Assembly (NCBI RefSeq): GCF_002865645.1
Contig: NW_020194684.1
Location: 403,308 to 467,307 of the forward strand
DNA: 64,000 bases
Source: Hyaloscypha bicolor E
Taxonomy: Eukaryota; Ascomycota; Leotiomycetes; Helotiales; Hyaloscyphaceae
Direction of reading: 5' to 3'
The notes beneath the pieces are model-generated. The model worked only from the letters and a program-made list of their open reading frames with translations, made no database searches and had not been told where the DNA came from. Positions within the stretch are counted from its first letter, which is position 1; the number at the start of each line of letters is the position of its first letter. A program made the position numbers and the translations under genes. This document shows positions 21,900 through 32,386 of the stretch, one piece after another.

Positions 21900-22104
21900 T
21901 ATAATAGCTGGTATAAGGGTATGATTTACTAAGGATAGGATATTAGAAATAGGTATAAAACGAAGCTAAGCCAGAATTACTTGAACGGAATAATATTAAA
22001 GGTCGAGGCATCCTCTCTACTTTATTTCATAGCTTAGTATTTTCTAATATATGAGATTCTTTAAACTTTAAGCCTTTAACTATTATATTAATTCCGCTGT
22101 TATA
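21900..22104 (+). repeat. 3' LTR
   Basis: 205 bp, starting TATAATAGCTGG where the 5' copy has TGTGACGGCTGG, and ending GCTGTTATA. More strongly RIP-converted than the 5' LTR. All differences from it are transitions. Confidence 0.9.
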
Positions 22105-22109
22105 ATAAC
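22105..22109. repeat. Target-site duplication, right copy (ATAAC)
   Basis: Directly follows the 3' LTR and matches ACAAC at 14111-14115 apart from one C/T difference. Confidence 0.7.
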
Positions 22110-22975
22110 TTTAAGAGCACCTTAAATCTCTTTAATATTAGCTATTTTATGTCTCTTTACTACTACTCGCCTTATTAACGAGGTTTGAAAGGTCTTATAT
22201 TATAATTAAAGTTAGTTATTAAAACTAATATACCTTAATTTCTCTTTTAATTATCTAAAAATAAGCTATCTAAAGAACTTTTAGCAAAAAAAAAATAGCT
22301 ATAACTTCTAGTAAATTCTACTAATATAAATCTAAAGTAATAAAAGTAATTTAATAAAATTAATAATTTTATTAAAATATAAAATAAATTAATAAATATA
22401 TTAGGGTCTTCTTTTATAACTCTTAAATACTAGCTTTTATTTATTATAAAAACAAGTAATTCGCGTTTATTTATTTATTATTAGTTATTATTAGTATTTA
22501 AATACTAGTAATTAATCTTATATTAATCTTATATTAATCTTATATTAATCTTATATTAATCTTAGTATTTAAATATAAGCTTTTATTACTTTTATAAGCT
22601 TCTCTAAAATATAATATCTTTCTAAAGATTTATATTTTATAATTCTTATAAAATATATCTTATATTAAATTATTTAGTAATAAGTAATATAAGATATAAT
22701 TGTTTTATTAAATACTTTCTAATTAATAATAAAATAAATTTAGACTTAAAGGCGCTATAACTATAAGAAGTAATTACTAATTATTAGAGAGAAAAGAAGT
22801 AATAGATTTATAAGGCTAAAATGAAGTTAAATATATTAGCGGAAATAAATTTAAAACTTGTATAATTATAATAATTATTGAGTATTTATTTCTTGCAAAA
22901 TACTTTTAATTTATTAAATACTAGCTTTAATTATCGAGTAATAAAAGATAGTATTTGGTTATTATAATTACTAGT
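22110..22975. other. AT-rich block, probably an older RIPed repeat
   Basis: About 870 bp of very AT-rich sequence outside the LTR element. It has no sustained frame and ends abruptly near 22975, where normal GC returns. The left flank of the element stays GC-normal, so RIP spreading from the element alone would be one-sided. An older repeat into which the element inserted is the simpler explanation. Confidence 0.5.
22511..22564. repeat. 11-bp tandem repeat
   Basis: About five near-perfect copies of ATTAATCTTAT in tandem within the AT-rich block. Confidence 0.8.
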
Positions 22976-23613
22976 AATTGAAAGACGTGCAGCCGTGCGA
23001 AACAGGCCCTCATTTAGCATATAGCCAACCAAATCTTGATAGCGGAAGCGACGTGGTTCGAAGTAGGCTTTATGCACATGATAGGAGCCTTTTGCATCTT
23101 CTCCACCAGCTCTGCTTCCCAGGCTCCGTGGCCCGTGACACTCGCGCCACCAGCAGCGGTGGCCAGGGAGCCCTTGACCAATTGTAGCAGCACTGGCGAT
23201 ATTATTGGTTGTGGATGTATTAAGGCTGAGCATGTAACCCAGGCTAGAAAAGTATGCCTTGGGCATTAAGGTCCGCAAATAACCTTAAAACGGTAAGGCA
23301 CAATGTTGGCGGACTTTTTGATGTGGCCTCAAACTCCAGGGGAACTCAGCTAACCCACAAAATGAGTTTTAAAGTGCTTTTTGTGAGAAGCCCTACTATT
23401 TGATAGGTGGTTGGCGATGGCGATTCTGGCAGACGGACACCTGCATGCAAGCGAAGTGGCGGAGCCGTGGCGAAGCCCTTGGCGATCTCACAGAGTCTTC
23501 AGATTATAGACTGCTGCTCGCAACATAAACTTGCGCCCCGTATTGCTGTCAACTTCAAAACTCCCCTCGTGGACTTAACCTCAACTTGTGTCGTCGTCTA
23601 TAGCCCATTGACA
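22976..23613. other. Upstream region of the NLR gene, no gene recognised
   Basis: Normal base composition returns. A minus-strand frame at about 22990-23270 has an Ala/Gly-rich stretch but no ATG-anchored gene I can support. The stretch up to 23613 includes the promoter and 5' leader of the NLR gene. Confidence 0.35.
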
Positions 23614-26600
23614 ATGTCCACGACAGAGCCTACTGCTGAAAAGTGAGTATTTCGCTCTCGATCCGTTTTATGCATCCTTGCTGAGAGGAAGAAAGGATCA
23701 GCGATATTGGCTCGACAGATTCTGTATTTTGGAAATCTTGCCGAAAATTTGAAGCTTCATTGGGCGATGGCGATAAAGCATTCTTCGAGAAATTTCAATC
23801 GCCGCGGGAAATGCTCAAGCAGATTAACCACGATGTATCCAATCACAAAATCCAGCGATCTGCTATATTGAAGTGTGCTCGGAGGATTGAAGTAGTCAGC
23901 ACCAAGTTGAGCCCCTTCTTCGCGATTGTCGATATTTTTGTCCAAACGAATCCAGAATACGCCGGGATATTCTGGGGTGCCATCAGACTAGTTTTCCTAT
24001 GGGGAAGTAACTTCACTTCATTTCTGGAGAAAACCTGCGAGATGTTCGAGTTCATGGTCCGCACTCTCCCCGCATACGAGGACATAGTGGCGGCTCAAAC
24101 GAAGCTTCTCCAGAATAGGCTCAGCGATAGGATGCTAGACGCTCTATCTATGGTTTATTGTGATATTCTTGAGTTCTGTGCGCAAGTATGTCGAATCCTC
24201 TCACCCCACCGAACCTTTTCCAGAAAGGCCAAGATGATTTGGAAGTTGTCTTGGACCCCTTTTCACATTCAATTTGGCGGCCTGCTCGAGAATTTCAGGA
24301 AGCATGCACAGATCTTTGAGCTTGAGATGAAAAGCATTGATTATCGATTGCAGGTGGAAAACCATCAGAAGCTTGACCACTTGACGGCGGAAAGCAATAA
24401 AAAGCTTGATAAGTTAAAGGCAGAAGGTAAAAAGCTCGACCGGTTGACCCTGGAAAACAACAGAAAGCTTGATGGGCTTTATGAACAGCTGAAAAATATG
24501 AGGCTGTCATCTCAGCATGCTACGAATGATGAAGCAATTTGCCACGGGGGAAACCTTTCTGATGGTAAGTTTAGAGTTATAGCTTCGCGACTTCCTATCT
24601 CACCTTTGGAACAGACGAGAAAGCAGAGAAGATACAGCAGACAATCAATACCGTGAAGGCTTGGATTAAGCCCCCAGAATGACAAGACATATACGAATTA
24701 GCTTCAGCACGCCGACTCTCCGGCACGGGGGACTGGATTTCCCAAAATCGCTCTGTAAAATCTTGGCTCTCGAGATTGGAAAGTGCATGGTCAGAGGGAA
24801 CTTCTACAGATCTGAACTTTCTATTGATCAAAGGTTCATTGACTCAGAGACTTTGACTTTGCAAAACTAATGCTGGGTAGGAAAGCCGGGATACGGGAAA
24901 ACAATCTTAAGCGCCGCCCTCATCGACCAGCTCCAGATGCTGCCAGATCAGCCTTGTAAAACTTTTATTCATTTCCACTATTACGACACACTCAGAGCGT
25001 GGAGCGGAAATACTGAAGCTGCTGGGGCTCTTCGGGCCTGGCTCGTTCAATTCATCCACGCATATCAAGATAAGGTAGATGAAGAAGCACTTGGTGCAAT
25101 GACAATGCTGATGAGGAAAGGAGGGAGCGGCCAGCAGCGTGCTAGTGGAGAAGAAGTAGTGGCACTGTTGAAATGGTTTCTCTGTCGCCATCCGAGGACG
25201 ATTATGATCATAGACGGGGTTGAGGAGGCCGACAATCCCCACGAATTCTTTCGCCTTCTGAGCATTCTCATGTCTGACCCCATCATAGCCGCACCTTCAG
25301 ACGCTATTGACAGAACGGACAATCCTGCAGTTCACGAATTGCACACAAAGAATAGTCCAGAGTTAAAGTGTGCTGCGGGAATCTTGGTCTTTGCCCGCCC
25401 CAGTGTCTCAGTTCCAGACCAAATGGCCTGCGATGAAGTCACATTTGATCGAACTCTCAATCAATATGATATCGAGTGGTACTTAGAGTCCAACTTGGAC
25501 GACATAGTTGGGAGGGGCTACCTGGGAGAGATGACTCAGTCTGAAGTTGAAAAAACCAGTAAACTGATTGTCAATCGCGCCGACGGCATGTTTCTCTTTG
25601 CCAAGCTTCTAATTGAATACTTGAAGACTGAGGGGCTTTTTGTCACTCAGAGAAAGGAAGTCTTGAGAAAAGTGGTTCTTTTTGAGGGGCTTGAAGAGCT
25701 ATATGGAGCAATATTGAGCACACTACAGCGGCTCCTTCCCCCAGAAGCCAGAGGGAACCTCCAAAACGCACTTGAGTGGACCGCTGAATCCTTGGTACCC
25801 CTGCATTTCGACCAACTGCAGAACGCCATAAGAGTTTCGCAGGGTTGTCCAATTTCGGTGGACGACATAATACCAAACTTCCAGAAACAACTCGGACGAT
25901 TTTCTGGAGCTCTTTTAGAACCGACGGCTTCTGGAACGGTTACATTCATTCATAGTACTTTGGTTGACTACCTTTACGAAGATCGATCAAAACATCGGGA
26001 TGGAAACAACCACAAACACGAATTCTATCTCAATCGACGTGAGACTCGAATGAGACTTGGACTTTCCTGCACTAGTTTCTTTTCTAGAATTGTTCCGCAC
26101 GGCCCTCTGGCAAGCCAATCTGACATTACCCCTTCTTGTGAGCTCATAAAACGCCAGCTCCCAATACTCAGTTATATGGTGAAGTACTGGACAGCGCACA
26201 TCGAGCAGTCTATCGCAACATTCATCGATCACGCCGACGAAAGATCTGAAAACCTATTAAACGATCTCATCACAGAACTTCACAGCTTTGTTCTTAAGAA
26301 AAGGGCGGTTATGACCCGGATTGAGGCCTGTTGGTTATTCCACACCGTCCCAAGTATGGACGCTATATTAGCTACTTTCCGTGAGGACCGCTTTCGAAAA
26401 TCTTGGACCAAAGATCTTCAAAACTTGACCGTTGATCTCTCGGAGCTATCTAATGACGTGCAAAAGCTGAACCAGCAATGGGATCATGTGCTGTCTGCAC
26501 AACCAAACGAAATCTGGGAGCCCAGTATACCTACCCTCTCAAAATCTCGATTTTGGCTTGAAACAGACAAGGCCAAAAGCCATCAGCTTGTTTCAGTCAC

Positions 26601-28121
26601 AAATGACGAGCCAATTGTTATCTCTCTGAAGTCTGAAGTTTCCACAAATGGCCTCGAAGTCGGCCAAGTGAACCTCATTCCGCCACAGTAAGTATAGTAT
26701 CCAGCTATTCTCAGCTCAGATAAGAGATATTGACGTACAAGTAGTGACTCAAGTGTCCGTCCAGACCAGTGCAAAAGTTGCAGTGGAGAAGGTCGTTCCT
26801 ACGCAAACCAAACACCCCGTATCCATGGATGGAAAGCAAGTTTCGAGGTATGGTCACTCTCCACGAAGAGGGTATTATTTTCGGCACGTTTTGATTTGAA
26901 CCAATATGACGTTAGCTCTGATATCCATATCTGTAAGAATGGGCACTATTCTCCCTGGACTGCCATCAATGTTCCTCTAGCCATAGCCGGGGACCTCCGA
27001 AGGGTCCAGATCTCTAACACTCTTCTCACGATCTTGGAGCTTGACGAATCCCTGGAATCAGAGAACGCACGCGGATGTTCTTTTATCATCGATTATATCG
27101 ATCCTTGGCAGGACCTTCGTCGAGAGCTTTCAAGTAGAAATCCCATTTCATTCGTTCGCGGTACCATGTTTAGCCCCCAGAGCAACTTTTTGCTGCTTGT
27201 TGACGCACACCACGGGCTAGCTATTCTTAAATTTGATAAAGACCAATGCACCGTTCTGTCCCGCATAAAGGGTTTCGGCATCGAGGATAAGACTGGTTAT
27301 GTGTTGGCGCGTTATGCTTGTTTCCATCCTTTCCTGCCTATCCTGGCGGTAGTCCGGTTCAGAGATGTGTCATTGTGGGACTTCTCACAATCTGGTTCGT
27401 AGCAGTCACAGCTCCATGATATTTTTGCTTTTGACATGATATCCAGATAATCCAATGGAGTCGGTATGCTCTCGCGAGCTCGAGGAACTTCAGTTCTCGA
27501 CGTGTGGAAACTTCGTTTTCGGTTTCGATAACACTGAAGGAGGAGCTCGAAAACTCCTCTTCCTGGGCATTGCGGACAAAATCAGCCGACTTCGCCCACA
27601 AAACCTCATACAAGCACAAGCGAAAAAACTTTGAGCAGTCCATATCCAGCTTACTGAACGGCTCATCCTCTGAAGGTGCTGAGGATGCTACACCGAAAAG
27701 GTCGCAAAAGCCGAATGCCGTTGTCTTTGGCAAAGATTCCCAAGGAGTTGCTTCTGCATCCATGCTCCGAGAATTTCACGAAGAAGGGACCTTACTGCTT
27801 ACCACTCTCCAGCAGGACGGAACAATCCGGACCGAAACCCTCTCTCGTTTGCCAAAAGACTTCAGGCTTACAGAAGCGGTTGTGGCCATGCCATCAGAGG
27901 GCGAGAGTCAGGATATGTTTCGTATCGTTATCAATGTGAAACCGAGGTTAAGGTACAGTATAGCGCCTGATGAGAAGAGATTGCCGGTTGTCATAGAACG
28001 CACGAGAAGTTCTGTGCCAACATTCGAAAGAAAGCTTAAAAGAAGACTCGGCGCGGATCCGAGTGAGGTTTTACATATTCTTGAAGATGGGCGAGTAAGA
28101 AGTGAGGATGAAGGCGATTAG
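23614..28121 (+). pseudogene. STAND/NACHT NLR-type protein with premature TGA and frame break
   Basis: Fungal NLR. Exons read as 23614-23642, 23696-24564, 24615-24833, 24881-26687, 26745-27394 and 27447 onward; introns are 47-57 bp. The N-terminal domain resembles DUF7708 (PEYAGIFWGAIRLVFLWG), followed by a coiled coil with KLD repeats (24360-24480). Walker A, GKPGYGKT, is formed only by splicing out 24834-24880. A Walker B-like TIMIIDGVEEA follows, then FARPSVSVPDQ and a beta-strand-rich C-terminal part with propeller-like blocks (VWSLSTKRVLFS, LWDFS). Two lesions: TGA at 24680-24682 between KPPE and QDIYEL, and a one-base shift at about 27560-27634. The TGA is not in the CpA context of RIP. 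Strain polymorphism or sequence error is possible, as the rest is intact. Confidence 0.75.
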
Positions 28122-28239
28122 GGTCGGATGGAGTTCCTTCCCTAAGAATCAGATATCGGGGAGTTAAGCGAGGGGGTCGGATTCATTTAGCCAGATCCAT
28201 TGTTATAATAGAGAGCGGGGACCGGCACGCACAATACAC

Positions 28240-28765
28240 GCCTTTTTCGCATTGCTGGGGTACCGCTCCAATCTGGACAACTACCAAGATTCGAAAACTT
28301 CTTCCCTACTCTCAACTACCTGGAAATTCCCAAGACGCAATAGCCGTCACACGTCTGCTTGGTCTGCAATATCTTTGGATCGACTCGTCGTGCGTTCTGC
28401 AAGACTCGCCAGAATACTAGGAAATCGAGCGTGCGAACATAGCAAGTAGTTATAAGAATGCCAAAGTCACTATTTCTATAAAAGACAACTCAAGCTCGAG
28501 TCCTAGCAAATTTCTTCAAAATCTTGCTTGTCAACCCTACAATTCTTGCGAGCTGAACGATGGTTTGACTATCTCTGACCAGCCCGTTGACCGGTCGAAA
28601 TTGAGAGTCCCCGAGCCTCTTGGCGTTGTGAATGAAAGAAGCTGGATTCTTCGGGAAAAGCTCTTGTTTAGACGGCTCTTACTGTCTTACACTTCGGCAA
28701 GCAGAGGATGCATTGGCAGTGCTGCCGCCATATATGATTTGAAAGTATACACGGTCCGGTCGTAG
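28240..28765 (+). pseudogene. HET-domain gene fragment
   Basis: Degenerate HET domain without the N-terminal alpha-beta start or a usable ATG. In order: LPGNSQDAIAVTRLLGLQYL, WIDSSCVLQDS, a TAG stop at 28418-28420 where Trp is expected, then YKNAKVTISI and ERSWILREKLLF (usual form R-x-W-x-x-Q-E-R). TGG-to-TAG is a CpA-context change. It starts about 120 bp after the NLR gene. A third HET locus, now dead. Confidence 0.72.
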
Positions 28766-29529
28766 CTCTTTCGGGTGATAAAATAACTATTTCGCAACGA
28801 AATTAGCACCGGAAGGGCTCAAACGATTTGCGACTAGGGACGTGTGCTCGTATGAAGAGTGCGGCGTGAAGTGACGGGAATAAAGGGCATTTACGCTTGC
28901 GTAGGGGTCTTAGCAGCCGCCAGGGTGTGACTTAGGGTACTGCGCCCGCTATGCCTTGTAACTCTAGGCCTGAACCCTTAAAACAAGGGCTGTGAGACAT
29001 TCACAAGGTGGTGGAAGATCTTCAAGAGTTATGGTGCTGCTGGCGGATCAACGGTAGCGCTCGGATGCTATGAGAGAGCTATTATAGGGCCTTTTTGCGA
29101 CTCTGCCCCTGTAAGTACAGGGTATATGCCTTCTAAAGGTGTGGTACCCCTTTATAGTTTACAGCGTGTTTACAGGAGAGTAGCCTGGAGATATAGGGGG
29201 ATTTAGTGGGTGAGTGTGGTAAAAAGTGGCCTGGAAGTGGACTTGCGGTACAAATGCCTTGTAATCCCCGTCACTTTAAACCGCAATCTTCGTACTGGTA
29301 CGAGGTTGTACTTGACTATTTTGAGAGACAGCTGACGAGACACATCGACAAGTTACTACCCATGGTTCGAATATATAATGGAACAAGAGTTTGTTATTGT
29401 CTGAAGTAGGAATTTACCCTACCTCCATACAAAGCAGAGCTGTCTTGAATTAAGTTAGTAAGCTCACAAAACGAGGTTCAGTCAACTTGGCGAATTATCC
29501 CTTGCTCCTTGTTCAAAGCCATTCTCCTG
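28766..29529. other. Intergenic, no gene recognised
   Basis: About 760 bp of mixed composition with short frames only. A TACGAGG-type G-rich stretch and several GTAGGGG words suggest repeat debris, but I could not match it to an element. Confidence 0.3.
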
Positions 29530-30310
29530 TAAGTTCGACCATACAATCTACCCTATTCCCTCAAATCCTCCCACCAACCCCCTTCTCTCATAAACCGGCA
29601 GCTCCTCCTTCCCCGCGCCTTCACTCCCCTCCTCCCCCTTCCCGTCCAACACCCCTCCCTTCCTCTCCAGCCTCGGAACCCAGCTAGGAACCTTCGGCTC
29701 GCAGATCTCAGACCCAAAATCATTCTTCTGCAAGTAAATTCTCCCAGTCACGTTCCGCTGATGCATCTACAGTAGCACGACTTTCCGGCACTGGGCTTCC
29801 CACTCATCGGCCGTGCCGCGGAAATCCATTTGGATGATGATGCAATCGGTGGTTTTGGGGATGCTGAAGAGGCCTTTGCCCACGGATGTATAGCCACAGT
29901 CGCCCTGTCTTGTTTAGTATGAGTGGGGTGGGAGGAGGGAAAGGGAAATTGGAAAGTGGAACTACAAACCGTTGTCCGCTGTTCTCTGCGGGTGTGGTGT
30001 GGCAATCCACGCGGATTGTATCGGGAATCGCGGTTAAGGGTCTTAGAGTGTATCTCTACGATTCGCTTATAGGAGTTGTGTTGGAGTGTGGTGGCCGTCG
30101 TATTGTGAAGGGAAGTAGATTTTCAGCTGTGTCCAATGGTCGGATGGTCCGATTCAGCAAGGCTGAATATTGGCAAACAATCTGCGCTTCCGATAGATGG
30201 GACGCGATTTGATTGATGTTGTTGGCCAGGGTATGAGGTTTTGTAGCTGGGCTTGGCCCAGAAGAGCAGGTGGAAAGAGTAGTGAAACATGTGAGGAGAT
30301 AGAATATCAC
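29530..30310 (-). pseudogene. Cys-containing, probably secreted protein with two in-frame TAG codons
   Basis: One minus-strand frame runs from about 30310 (hydrophobic start, IFYLLTCFTTLSTCSSG) through a TAG at 30056-30058 to an exon with RVDCHTTPAENSGQR. An intron at 29909-29969 (GTTTGT, ACTAAAC branch, CAAG) joins it to QGDCGYTSVGKGLF and FRGTADEWEAQCRK. A second TAG follows at 29768-29770, after which the frame stays open (MHQRNVTGRIYL, EICEPKVPSW). Both TAGs fit CAG-to-TAG. The start shown is not an ATG, so the N-terminus is unresolved. Looks like a small secreted protein made inactive; family not recognised. Confidence 0.42.
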
Positions 30311-31257
30311 GTGACTAAGGAGCGAGAAAAGGGGGTTCGGCGATTTGCGAGAGCCTTGCTTAACATAGAAATAAGGGCATGCATAACCTATTATGGAAGC
30401 TTACAGGCTTGATGGGTGAAGCTTTCAATTCTAATTTCTTGCATTGAACCAATCTTATGTCGTTCACAGGTTGCAAGGCCGTGGCAAAGCTCGCGGTGAG
30501 TCCGGAGCGCTGTCACCGGATTGGCAAAAACCCCTTAGCCATGTTCCGCAGCAGCAATCTAATAGGTTGCCTGACACGACGCATTCCTATAATATACTTC
30601 TTACGTACTATGTATCCTTTCAACCATTCAAAGTCTCAAACTTTAGATTCGCATGAAGTGCAAAAATAGCAGGGCTCCGGTGCATTTCGACACCGACTGC
30701 AAGGTAGAAGTTGAGATAAGCTTTTGATGGTTTAGTTTTCCTTCTGCCCAGTGTCCATCGATCCAGATGGATCTCTTGGTGCAGTAGCCAAGTGCTCGGC
30801 GGGGGAGAGTCGGTGAAGCCGCCGCAGCTCAGCGGGGCGTAGCGGCGTCTTGGCCAGCGGTGTTTCTGCCACTAAAACTCCTCTTGGCTTAGTATTCCGA
30901 GCCGCTGTTTTGGCAAAGACGAGCGCTGAAAGGCTGTTTCAACGTCGTTCATACTTTGCGGTTCCATGTTCGAAGAATCTTTCTCGAAGCTCAGGTCCAG
31001 GCAGACAAGTGTGTTCTTCTGGTCTCTGAGTGGGTGTATTTGCACGAGCTGACCGAACCGTCGAGCCAGACTGGGGATTCTGACGTACAATTCGCTGACA
31101 TCCCAAGCGAAGGGCCCCGAAAAGAGCGCATTCTTTGGGCCAGCCAGGCGCAGCTTCCCTTACGGATATGACCAACAGCAGGTACATCTTTCAGTGCAAG
31201 AACTGAACTGTGGCTGTGAAATGCAGCAGTTGGACGTCGATGTTTCAGTCCACAATG

Positions 31258-31263
31258 CACGTG
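31258..31263. promoter_or_regulatory. CACGTG box 1 (Pho4/NUC-1-type site)
   Basis: Perfect CACGTG about 1.12 kb upstream of the phosphate permease ATG. Pho4 (yeast) and NUC-1 (Neurospora) bind this palindrome in phosphate-responsive promoters. Binding here is inferred. Confidence 0.4.
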
Positions 31264-31570
31264 TTGCGGGACAGTTCTCGGAGTTGGCGCCTTCTCGCCT
31301 TCCCGCAAACTTGGCCGAGTATCGGTACTGTACGCAGAAATGCCATCTGGGAAAGCCGTCCATGAATCTTGGGTTGGATATACAGAAATCAATGTTAAAT
31401 TTACTTGAATTCTCCTCAAGAGTTGGATACGATACTTCTCGACCCGGCCTACGAGGCAGGGACAAGGGTGAGATTGCCATGTCGCGTCTCCCGGGAAACT
31501 CTTATCCATTGGTTACCGAGCCGTTGGACCTGGAATCAATCCATCTGCCCTCAAATTGCTTGCGGCCGCA

Positions 31571-31576
31571 CACGTG
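31571..31576. promoter_or_regulatory. CACGTG box 2
   Basis: CACGTG within GCACACGTGCG, about 810 bp upstream of the permease ATG. Confidence 0.42.
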
Positions 31577-31992
31577 CGAAAGCGGTCACAGCTGGTCATC
31601 GTCCCATGATTTGAATACAACAGGGCCATGAAAGATCTTTCTTCGATAGTGTTTGGTGGTGCATCTAGATATGATCTGTCAGGCTTACTGGCGGGGTTGA
31701 TCTGTCGGCGGATGATGTTTGTAATTGGGATGGCACATCCGAGTACATCGCAAAGAGTGGCGTGGGCACCGGGCTGCAAAAGGCAGGCGCCCAAAGGAGG
31801 TTGTCCTCGGCACAGCCGTTGCTCCTCAAACCATCGACGGCCTGTCGTCAATCCCATGTGCTTGTTGGGAGTGCCGCATGTCGAAAGCTTGCTTGCAGCC
31901 TCACGGAGGGAGGGCCGTCACCCTGGGCGCAAATCGCGCCACAGAAACTCTTCCATCGCAAGTTGCGTAACGTGCGTGTCCGTGGGGGACCC

Positions 31993-31998
31993 CACGTG
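31993..31998. promoter_or_regulatory. CACGTG box 3
   Basis: CACGTG in CCCCACGTGTTT, about 390 bp upstream of the permease ATG and the best placed of the three. Confidence 0.5.
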
Positions 31999-32386
31999 TT
32001 TCGTTAGTTGGATGGGAAGCGCTCCATTGCCGTGCGGGGGGGCAGCGCAGGGACGGCTGGGACCGGGCACCCATGCGAGTGCAAGAAGTGAATTTATCGT
32101 CCCATTCGCCCCCCCCCTGACAGCCAGCAGCGTGTCAAGCGAGCCTATCATGCGTCTTAGCTGTGGGTGCGCAATGCAGGAAGAATAACAGAAGAAGCTC
32201 AGCTCAGGAAGCATCCAAAGGATCCTGCATCGCACCGAATACTTAAAATCAGCGTACCGCCTCTGAGTTTCTCAAGAGGCTTCTGCTTGTTTTAGTCCAG
32301 GCATTCATTACACGACCCGGATCACCATCCTCACGCATCCACCTCCAAGAAGCCACGGAAACTCGCCTCCTCGAGCTTTCACAGTC

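Larger units (their letters stand above)
14116..22104 (+). mobile_element. RIPed Ty3/gypsy (chromovirus-like) LTR retrotransposon, full length
   Basis: Element of 7,989 bp with equal 205-bp LTRs, 5-bp target duplication, polypurine tract, and order gag, protease/RT, RNase H, integrase, chromodomain-like segment, plus an extra reading frame before the 3' LTR. Extremely AT-rich. Every long frame is broken by TAA and TAG; TGA is essentially absent from the frames I traced. This fits CpA-to-TpA RIP (CAA, CAG and TGG codons converted). Catalytic and zinc-binding residues are also converted, so it is dead. It lies between the alpha/beta hydrolase and a further AT-rich remnant. Confidence 0.92.
30311..32386. 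other. Long upstream region of the phosphate permease
   Basis: About 2.1 kb. A minus-strand frame near 30872-31140 (FSGPFAWDVSELYVRIPSLA) looks protein-like but has no ATG or partner exons I can fit. The rest shows no gene. Three CACGTG boxes lie in the half nearest the permease and are listed separately. Confidence 0.4.

Noticed and set aside
14116..22104. Gene-free AT-rich island such as a centromere fragment
   Set aside because: LTRs, target duplication, polypurine tract and gag-pol order explain the whole stretch as one RIPed retroelement.
24651..24701. Intron GTGAAG...TTAG that would remove the NLR TGA codon
   Set aside because: The splice has plausible ends and about 49 bp, but it shifts the downstream frame away from the conserved RRLSGTGDW reading.
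29206..29687. Small plus-strand frames (Pro/Ser-rich at 29487-29687)
   Set aside because: Low-complexity shadows of the opposite strand with no matching introns or domains.
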